59,438 bases of DNA from an uncultured bacterium (GTDB taxonomy: Bacteria > Cyanobacteriota > Vampirovibrionia > Gastranaerophilales > Gastranaerophilaceae). The notes under the pieces are model-generated. The model was given only the letters and a program-made list of their open reading frames with translations. It was not told the origin of the DNA and made no database searches. The stretch covers positions 1-59,438 of the forward strand of contig CACYUI010000006.1 of the NCBI GenBank assembly GCA_902777605.1, in the 5' to 3' direction. The translations under genes and the position numbers were made by a program. How positions within the stretch are numbered: the stretch's first letter is position 1; each line of letters opens with the position of its first letter. Below are positions 54,347-59,438 of this stretch, one piece after another.

Positions 54347-54703
54347 TTATTTTAAACTGTCACTTGTTGTTTTTACTATGCTGGTTAGCATTTTCTCTAT
54401 TTCTATGCAATCAGATAATATTGAGTCTTTTTGTTCATTAGTCATATAATCAGTTGCACTTAGCAATTCTATCCAATATTTAGTTTCTGTGCACTCTTTT
54501 AACGAAATATTCATTTTTGTTAAGAAGTCTTTTTTACTTTGTCCCTGTTGAGCTTCATTTATATTTGCACCAATGCTTGTTCCACTCTTTAGAATTTGCT
54601 TTGATAAAACAAATTCTTTCTTTTCTTCCGTTAAGTACTTATACAACTTAACTATTTTTATTGCAAAATTAAAACTTTTTTCTTTTACTGTACCTTTTTT
54701 CAA
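54347..54703 (-). CDS. Four-helix-bundle protein (S23/Avd-like)
   Basis: The 118 residues show the family pattern: KSFNFAIKIVKLYKYL, then LSKQILKSGTSIGANINEAQQGQSKKDFLTKMNISLKECTETKYWIELL. Members occur as genes in 23S rRNA intervening sequences and as Avd accessory proteins of retroelements; the known structures are pentameric four-helix bundles that bind nucleic acid. The start codon is TTG, with a weak purine-rich site upstream. The stop codon lies inside the left heptad arm, so the gene was bounded by, and probably moved with, the element. Confidence 0.85.
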   Translation of the reverse strand: MKKGTVKEKSFNFAIKIVKLYKYLTEEKKEFVLSKQILKSGTSIGANINEAQQGQSKKDFLTKMNISLKECTETKYWIELLSATDYMTNEQKDSILSDCIEIEKMLTSIVKTTSDSLK

Positions 54704-54718
54704 TTTTTCACTTTCTTA

Positions 54719-54895
54719 TTAACAAACTATTTGTATTATATAATTACACTCCGTTTTAAGATCTTCTAAAGTTCTATATGTGTTTATATACTTATCTTCA
54801 ATTGAACTTATTCCGACATAAGTGCAAAATTTTAAGTTTTTATTTGCAGATATAGCTATTTTAAGTTCTTGAGTTCGTCCACTCCAACCTGCCAT
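54719..54895 (-). CDS. Short possible gene inside the repeat element
   Basis: A 58-codon frame opens at ATG 54893-54895 (MAGWSGRTQELKIAISANKN) and closes just upstream of the four-helix-bundle gene, on the same strand. The peptide has two parts, a polar N-terminus and the segment TYVGISSIEDKYINTYRTLEDLK. No ribosome-binding site is seen before the ATG, so translation is doubtful, and the sequence could be an RNA part of the element. I recognise no family. Confidence 0.3.
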   Translation of the reverse strand: MAGWSGRTQELKIAISANKNLKFCTYVGISSIEDKYINTYRTLEDLKTECNYIIQIVC

Positions 54896-54994
54896 TTTTA
54901 AATAAAATCAAACAAATTATCAAAAATTGACTAAATTGGTTTTTTATAATAACTTTCCACTTTCAACTTTCAACTTTCAACTCTTTACGCTCCT

Positions 54995-55867
54995 TTATTT
55001 GCAAAGAGGAAAACCTAACTTTTCGCGCTGCTCGACATAAAGTTTTGCAACGGCTGACGCCATTGTACGAACTCTGTTAATAAAGTTTATACGCTCGTCT
55101 TTTGAGATTACACCCCTTGCATCAAGTAAGTTGAATGTGTGAGAACATTTTAGAACATAATCGTATGCAGGCAGTACAAGCTCAGCATTAACACAATTAT
55201 CAACTTCTTTTTGATACGCGTCAAATAAACTGAAAAGTCTTTCAGCATCAGAGTATTCAAAGTTATATTTTGATTGTTCTATTTCGTTTTGGAGGTAAAT
55301 ATCGCCATATTTTAGTGTGTTATTCCACATAATATCAAAAACAGATTCTTTATTTTGAATATACATGGCAATTCTTTCCAAACCATATGTAATCTCTAAA
55401 GCTACCGGTTTAACTTCTAAACCGCCTACTTGTTGAAAATATGTAAATTGAGTAATTTCCATACCATCAAGCCAAACTTCCCAACCCACACCGGCTGCAC
55501 CAAGAGTCGGAGATTCCCAGTTGTCCTCTACAAATCTTACATCGTGCTTTGATAAATCTATTCCCATAGCTTCCAAGCTCTTTAAATACAGCTCTTGAGC
55601 ATTATCAGGAGACGGCTTCAAAAGAACTTGATATTGGAAATAATGTCCCAATCTGTTTGGATTTTCACCATATCTTGCATCTGTAGGTCTTCTGCAAGGT
55701 TCAACCATTGCCGTTTGCCATGGTTCAGGGCCAAGTGCTCTCAAAAAGGTTGCAGGATTCATCGTTGATGCACCTTTTTCGATATCATACGGCTGTTGGA
55801 TTATACAACCATATTCAGACCAAAATCGTGATAAGTTAAGAATTAAATCTTGAAAATTTAGCGCCAT
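54995..55867 (-). CDS. glyQ: Glycyl-tRNA synthetase alpha subunit
   Basis: The 290 residues are the class II alpha chain of the bacterial heterotetrameric Gly[49 protein letters not shown], with motif 2-like region [20 protein letters not shown] and [19 protein letters not shown] motif 3 (here [15 protein letters not shown]). The beta chain gene glyS is not adjacent, unlike in most bacteria. Its start codon has AAGGAAA upstream. Confidence 0.96.
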   Translation of the reverse strand: MALNFQDLILNLSRFWSEYGCIIQQPYDIEKGASTMNPATFLRALGPEPWQTAMVEPCRRPTDARYGENPNRLGHYFQYQVLLKPSPDNAQELYLKSLEAMGIDLSKHDVRFVEDNWESPTLGAAGVGWEVWLDGMEITQFTYFQQVGGLEVKPVALEITYGLERIAMYIQNKESVFDIMWNNTLKYGDIYLQNEIEQSKYNFEYSDAERLFSLFDAYQKEVDNCVNAELVLPAYDYVLKCSHTFNLLDARGVISKDERINFINRVRTMASAVAKLYVEQREKLGFPLCK

Positions 55868-56457
55868 TTTATATTTCCTTTGTTGTAAAATTTACACTTA
55901 ATAAGTATACACAAAATTTTTTATAATTACAATGTTGTAGTAAACTTTTGTTAATTATACCATGGATTGCTTGTGATTCGTAAGATTAATGCAACGAGTT
56001 CCCTTGCGGTGAAACACCTCACCCTGCCCTCTCCTGTCAGGAGAGGGGATATATGTGGCAAGTTAATCAGCCCTTGGGAGAGGGTATATTGTTTACCTCC
56101 TCCCTAACTAGGGAGGGCTGGGATGGGTGTTGATTTTTTCTTTCTGGACCGCAACCCCTCCTAGCCTCCCCTAACAAGGGGAGGAACGAAGAGAGAGAGT
56201 AGGTAAGGTGAAACCCAACTAAATAAATGTTTGAAACTTATTCCTCACCCGCAACTTCCATTGAGTGGGAGAGGATGGCTGAAGGATGGTTGAGGGAATG
56301 GGGTGAGGTGACGAGTAAGGATAATCTATTTCTTAGAAAAAGTTATGGCGATTCTTCACTTCCGTTCAGAATGACGAAAATGGTAATCAGCCCCCTCCCT
56401 TACCCTCCCCCACAGGAGAGGGGATATTGTTTTACACACTTTATTGACAAAAAAACT
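55868..56457. repeat. Non-coding region with G+C-rich hairpin repeats
   Basis: This stretch of about 590 bp has no convincing gene. It holds several G+C-rich palindromes: CCCTCTCCTG T CAGGAGAGGG (56027-56047), CCTCCCTA/TAGGGAGG (56099-56116) and CCTCCCCT/AGGGGAGG (56165-56184), and a related half at 56405-56423. The 15-mer GGGGTGAGGTGACGA at 56300-56314 recurs exactly at 58454-58468, on the far side of the adhesin gene. The open frame 56227-56505 runs through the repeats and is unlikely to be real. Confidence 0.65.
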
Positions 56458-56485
56458 GATACCCTCCCATTCTCGGGAGGGTATC
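56458..56485. terminator. Strong bidirectional terminator
   Basis: GATACCCTCCC (56458-56468) and GGGAGGGTATC (56475-56485) make an 11-bp stem with a 6-base loop. T-rich sequence follows on the plus strand. On the minus strand it is followed by AGTTTTTTTG, so it would end the adhesin message, whose gene stops at 56491. Confidence 0.85.
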
Positions 56486-56490
56486 TATTT

Positions 56491-58335
56491 TTATTTTTTC
56501 TCTAATCTTGCCAAGCGTTTTTCAAACTCTGCATTTTGTTTTTGAAGTTCTTCGATTGTCTTTTGCTGAGTTTGAACAGTTTCTTCAAGTTGTGCGGTTT
56601 TGTCTATATTTGCTTTTACTTGTTCTGCAAGAGTAGTTATACGAGTATCAAGCTCTTTTACTGCATTAATAACAGCATAGAACATTTCATCCCATCGTAT
56701 GCGGAGATATCCGTATATGTCTGATGTTACTGCATCAGGGAATACCTTCTGCAAATCCTGTGCGATTACACCGACATAAGGTGTTTTATCTTTGTCTGAC
56801 TTGAATGTAAAATGATAAAAATCAAGTTTTTTTAGTTCTGCAAGCCCTGCTTCGTACTTCTTGCCGATATCTTTTAAGCGCTTGTCACTATAGTGAACAT
56901 AAATTTTAGCACCGTTTCTAAATTTAGGGTGAAAAACGAAATCCGAATAATCACTCCATTGCGATCGCCATAATCTACTATTGTCAGCGTATCCCATTCC
57001 TACTAAGTGTCCGCTTGAGTCGTTATCAAGCGACTTTGGACATTCTCTGATTGCAACGAATTTTCCTCTATTGTCATTACCATCATCATAACCCAGCATA
57101 ACATTTCCATCAACAATAAGATTGCCGCGTATACGGACAAAATCATTTACCGTTCCGATTCTTATTTCGTTTTCATACTCCGTTTGCGCACCATTACCAA
57201 TTGCTGTTGAATGGTTTTTTGATGCAACCGCACCATACCCTATTGCTACAGCGTTTTGACCTTGTGATACAGCACCGTAACCTATTGCAATACCATTACT
57301 TGCACCGGTCTTACCTGCTTTTGCTTCGTGCCCAATAGCTATATGATAATGTCCGCCATCGACTCCTGAACGTGTGTTGTAACCTATTGCTATACAGTCC
57401 GTATTGTATGCATTTGCATCTCTCCCAAGAGCAACTGCATTTAAAGCTCCCGCCTTAGCTCCATATCCGATTGCAGATGCGTATGAAGCATAGTCTGTTA
57501 TTTCAGCGCCCTCACCTATGGCCATTGAATGACCATAAGTATTTGCAGATATCTTGGCACCTTTACCAATAGCAATAGCGTTCTCCCCCCTTGCACTTGT
57601 TTTTGCACCTATTGCGATAGAACCTTTAGATGGAGCTGATGTTGTATCCGAATCTGAACCCCATTTTGCACCTATTGCGATAGAATTTTCTCCACCGGCA
57701 CTCGAGTCACATCCAAGAGATACAGAGTTTTTTCCTCCGGCGTTTGAACTTGCTCCGACTGCAGTTGCGCCCTCATTATTTCCTTTTGCGTTAGCTCCAA
57801 TGACTGTTGCTGCAATTTTTGTTGCTTCTGCCCCATAACCTATTGCAACTGTACTGGGCTCATTGCCATGTTTCTGTTTCATGCCCATTGCTACCGAATA
57901 ATCTCCGACTGTTCCTGTTCCACCGTTCATTGTTACGGTATTCTCTGTCATATTTATTTGACCTCGGTATGTACCGTCACCTCCTGTTGCAAACACCAGC
58001 GCAGGAGAATCATTTCCGCCGGAGCTCAAAACCAGTCTGGGATGAGCAGGACCGCCATTAGCACTGTATCCGATAGCACCGATTATTGCTTGCATGTTTT
58101 CGTTTCCGCCCATATTATATGCAATTGAACCGTTGGTATTTGTAAACACCCACGGGCTTTCGCCGTTAGTAGCATTCATCAACATTTTTTTTGATACCAT
58201 TGGCGCAGTCGCTGCAGCTATTATTGCTATTATTAAAAGCACAATCATCATCTCCATTAAGGAGAATCCTAAACCCAAGTTATATCCTTGTTTTTGAAGA
58301 AATGTCAACAAGGCATGTGAAGTTTTCTTCTTCAT
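56491..58335 (-). CDS. Pilin-anchored, YadA-head and S74-chaperone fusion protein
   Basis: The 614 residues contain three joined parts. First, a type IV/pseudopilin leader and helix (LGFSLMEMMIVLLIIAIIAAATA), with prepilin cleavage at Gly23-Phe24 and Glu28 as Glu5. Second, from about 140 to 400, many repeats of the form S(V/I)AIGxxAxA, the collagen-like head of YadA trimeric adhesins. Third, a peptidase S74 intramolecular chaperone, whose self-cleaving Ser483 is in SDKRLK and whose later GVIAQDLQKVFPDAV segment is typical, followed by a terminal coiled coil. A trimeric surface or fibre protein is inferred. The gene is flanked by G+C-rich repeats, and its composition looks slightly higher in G+C than its neighbours. 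Confidence 0.85.
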   Translation of the reverse strand: MKKKTSHALLTFLQKQGYNLGLGFSLMEMMIVLLIIAIIAAATAPMVSKKMLMNATNGESPWVFTNTNGSIAYNMGGNENMQAIIGAIGYSANGGPAHPRLVLSSGGNDSPALVFATGGDGTYRGQINMTENTVTMNGGTGTVGDYSVAMGMKQKHGNEPSTVAIGYGAEATKIAATVIGANAKGNNEGATAVGASSNAGGKNSVSLGCDSSAGGENSIAIGAKWGSDSDTTSAPSKGSIAIGAKTSARGENAIAIGKGAKISANTYGHSMAIGEGAEITDYASYASAIGYGAKAGALNAVALGRDANAYNTDCIAIGYNTRSGVDGGHYHIAIGHEAKAGKTGASNGIAIGYGAVSQGQNAVAIGYGAVASKNHSTAIGNGAQTEYENEIRIGTVNDFVRIRGNLIVDGNVMLGYDDGNDNRGKFVAIRECPKSLDNDSSGHLVGMGYADNSRLWRSQWSDYSDFVFHPKFRNGAKIYVHYSDKRLKDIGKKYEAGLAELKKLDFYHFTFKSDKDKTPYVGVIAQDLQKVFPDAVTSDIYGYLRIRWDEMFYAVINAVKELDTRITTLAEQVKANIDKTAQLEETVQTQQKTIEELQKQNAEFEKRLARLEKK

Positions 58336-58430
58336 AAATATCCTCGCTTCTTATAATAATTAGTCACATAATACTTTTATAATAGCATATTATTGTCATT
58401 AAAAAAAGGGGGGGGGAAATATTCTTTGCT

Positions 58431-58468
58431 CCCTCTCCTTACAGGAGAGGGGTGGGGTGAGGTGACGA
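58431..58468. repeat. G+C-rich hairpin repeat beside the adhesin gene
   Basis: CCCTCTCCT TAC AGGAGAGGG (58431-58451) is a 9-bp palindrome of the same family as at 56027-56047. The following GGGGTGAGGTGACGA (58454-58468) is an exact copy of 56300-56314. A run of nine G at 58408-58416 lies close by. These repeats lie between the adhesin start and the TrmB-type regulator stop. Confidence 0.65.
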
Positions 58469-58476
58469 TTTGGGCA

Positions 58477-59301
58477 CTAATGTATCATATAAGTAGCATT
58501 AGAACCCAGAACTTTATCCTTTAATCGTTTAAAGCCTTTACCGTATATGTATTTCATTTGTTCAACAAGATTTTCTTCAACATCTATCAAATACATGTCG
58601 TGAACAATAAACTCTTTTACTATAAAAGCAATTCCCTTGTTCTTAGTCCAAATAATATTTGTATCCTCTATATCATTTTTGAGCGAAGAAATTTTTCCTA
58701 TAACACCTTCGTTGTCGTCTACTGCGAGAATTATCATTCTTCCGCCAAGCGACATTTCAATATCGCGAGCAAATGCATGTTCAAAAATTAAACCAAAACG
58801 AGAATTTAAGTTATCATACCCGACTATTCTTAACTCTACATTTCTGTTATAAGCATTCAAAAGCTCTTTTTCAAAAACTTTAAAATCTTGAGCCCAAACC
58901 TCCATATATATTTCTCGTTTTGCACTTTGTATAACTTCAATAATTTTGTCCTGAATATTTTGTTTCCCGGTAATGGTAATTATCGGTTCATTATAATCAT
59001 CTTTAACTTCGGGCAAATGTTTGTCTAAAAAACTTATTGTAGAATTAATCCTTTTCTGAAATTTTGATGTAAGTTGTTTTGGTCGGATTGGAGTATATGT
59101 CACAGGTTTTGTATTAGTAGAAACAACTATATTTTTTTCTTCCAAGACTTTTAGTGTGTCATAGGTCCTCGATTGCGGAATATTTGCGAGTTTACATACT
59201 TCATATCCTGTTGCGGGATATTTTTTAAGAAGCGCAATATAAACTTTTGCCTCATATGTATTAAACCCTATTTCTTTTAGTTTCTCTACCAAATCTGCCA
59301 T
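58477..59301 (-). CDS. TrmB-family transcriptional regulator
   Basis: The protein has 274 residues. The N-terminal winged helix (LKEIGFNTYEAKVYIALLKKYPATGYEVCKLANIPQSRTYDTLKVLEEKNIV) is the TrmB-family signature, followed by a coiled-coil-like linker and a sensor domain with a phospholipase-D-like core (about 115-250). TrmB proteins bind sugars and control sugar-uptake genes in archaea and some bacteria. The effector is not known here. A palindrome in front of the ATG suggests autoregulation. Its target may also be the adhesin, which lies directly downstream. Confidence 0.8.
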   Translation of the reverse strand: MADLVEKLKEIGFNTYEAKVYIALLKKYPATGYEVCKLANIPQSRTYDTLKVLEEKNIVVSTNTKPVTYTPIRPKQLTSKFQKRINSTISFLDKHLPEVKDDYNEPIITITGKQNIQDKIIEVIQSAKREIYMEVWAQDFKVFEKELLNAYNRNVELRIVGYDNLNSRFGLIFEHAFARDIEMSLGGRMIILAVDDNEGVIGKISSLKNDIEDTNIIWTKNKGIAFIVKEFIVHDMYLIDVEENLVEQMKYIYGKGFKRLKDKVLGSNATYMIH

Positions 59302-59318
59302 AATGACATTGTAACATA

Positions 59319-59350
59319 TTTTGCACCAAAATATATAAATTGGTGCAAAA
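59319..59350. promoter_or_regulatory. Candidate TrmB-type operator
   Basis: TTTTGCACCAA (59319-59329) and TTGGTGCAAAA (59340-59350) are perfect inverted 11-mers separated by 10 AT bases. The site starts 18 bases upstream of the regulator ATG (59301), so binding could block its promoter. Confidence 0.7.
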
Positions 59351-59372
59351 AATCTAAAAATGGTAATTTTTC

Positions 59373-59423
59373 GGGTATTTCTTTCTCTTTTTGATTGCGA
59401 TGCAAAAGGAGAAAGAAATACCC
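59373..59423. promoter_or_regulatory. 15-bp perfect inverted repeat upstream of the regulator
   Basis: GGGTATTTCTTTCTC (59373-59387) and GAGAAAGAAATACCC (59409-59423) are perfect complements. The 21-base spacer adds further pairing (TTTTG/CAAAA), giving a stem of about 20 bp around ATTGCGATG. It could be a terminator of a gene further right, a dispersed repeat or a regulatory hairpin. The window ends 15 bases later. Confidence 0.5.
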
Positions 59424-59438
59424 AAAAGAAAGAGAAAA

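Larger units (their letters stand above)
54318..54981. mobile_element. Heptad inverted-repeat element, long form with four-helix-bundle gene
   Basis: The 664-bp element lies between permease copy 1 and glyQ. The left arm (54318-54348) is GTGGAAA GTTGAAA, then ATGGAAA GTGGAAA, plus GTT. The right arm (54951-54981) is AACTTTC CACTTTC, then AACTTTC AACTTTC, plus AAC. The 31-bp lengths and 7-bp units are the same as in the three short copies in the ribosomal operon, and the arms are inverted relative to each other. The cargo is the S23/Avd-type gene (54347-54703) and a 58-codon frame (54719-54895). I infer a mobile or intervening-sequence-like element. Confidence 0.7.

Noticed and set aside
54318..54981. 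Diversity-generating retroelement suggested by the Avd-type protein
   Set aside because: No reverse transcriptase and no template/variable repeat pair were seen nearby, so Avd homology alone does not support such a system.
55868..55990. T-box leader upstream of glyQ
   Set aside because: I looked for a specifier loop, the T-box consensus and an antiterminator and saw none.
56227..56505. 92-codon plus-strand frame among the G+C-rich repeats
   Set aside because: It runs through the repeats and terminator, has no ribosome-binding site, and reads as low-complexity translation.
1..59438. tRNA, rRNA or CRISPR features
   Set aside because: I saw no cloverleaf, CCA end, rRNA-like stretch or spaced repeat array by eye; a covariance search could still find a missed tRNA.

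Overview
The window is AT-rich (roughly one third G+C) bacterial chromosome with tight gene packing. The mix of genes suggests a gut-type Melainabacteria/Gastranaerophilales-like organism, a non-photosynthetic relative of Cyanobacteria. It has flagellar genes, Gram-negative-style signal peptides and pilin, a plant/cyanobacterial-type GCS2 glutamate-cysteine ligase, and several lineage-type orphans that start MNI(L/S)PI or carry a short early (I/V/N)(S/N)F(K/T/G) motif. This placement is inferred from gene content and was not tested. I recognised no tRNA, rRNA or CRISPR array.

Layout. 1-10.3 kb: a CheR-like methyltransferase, tyrS, exported and beta-rich hypothetical proteins, a pnuC/SMR pair, two orphans and homoserine dehydrogenase. 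10.4-20 kb: tandem plsC acyltransferases, a very divergent RelA/SpoT-fold protein convergent with the true bifunctional rsh, a membrane-anchored serine hydrolase of the beta-lactamase fold, rsmA, a GCS2 ligase and a divergent pair of small HTH regulators. 20-25.6 kb: the minus-strand operon infA-rpmJ-rpsM-rpsK-rpsD-rpoA-rplQ-truA-rplM-rpsI, interrupted by four intergenic repeat or hairpin elements. 25.9-33 kb: an exported protein, a Maf/MptE-like (DUF115) protein, two paralogous exported coiled-coil proteins, a second CheR-like enzyme, membrane proteins and a YhaM-like exonuclease. 33-40.7 kb: a possible TIM-barrel hydrolase with a 49-residue companion gene, a CI-like repressor module, TPR and Cys-cluster proteins, an HExxH protein, fmt and def. 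40.7-48.4 kb: trkH-trkA and fliF-fliG-fliH-fliI. 48.4-56 kb: metabolic genes and an HxlR regulator, tandem APC permeases, a repeat element carrying a four-helix-bundle gene, and glyQ. 56-59.4 kb: G+C-rich hairpin repeats around a chimeric pilin/YadA-head/S74-chaperone gene, then a TrmB-type regulator with its own palindrome.

The two most unusual items are these. (1) A family of inverted-repeat elements has 31-bp arms built from four 7-bp units. Three 110-112 bp copies lie between ribosomal-protein genes. A fourth 664 bp copy has the same arms and carries an S23/Avd-type four-helix-bundle gene, which suggests an autonomous element with short derivatives. (2) A 614-residue protein joins a type IV (pseudo)pilin N-terminus to YadA-like head repeats and a self-cleaving S74 trimerisation chaperone.

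Most housekeeping calls are secure from motifs and operon order. Functions of the orphans, the RelA/SpoT-like protein, the FlgM-like protein and the promoter and operator sites are inferences.
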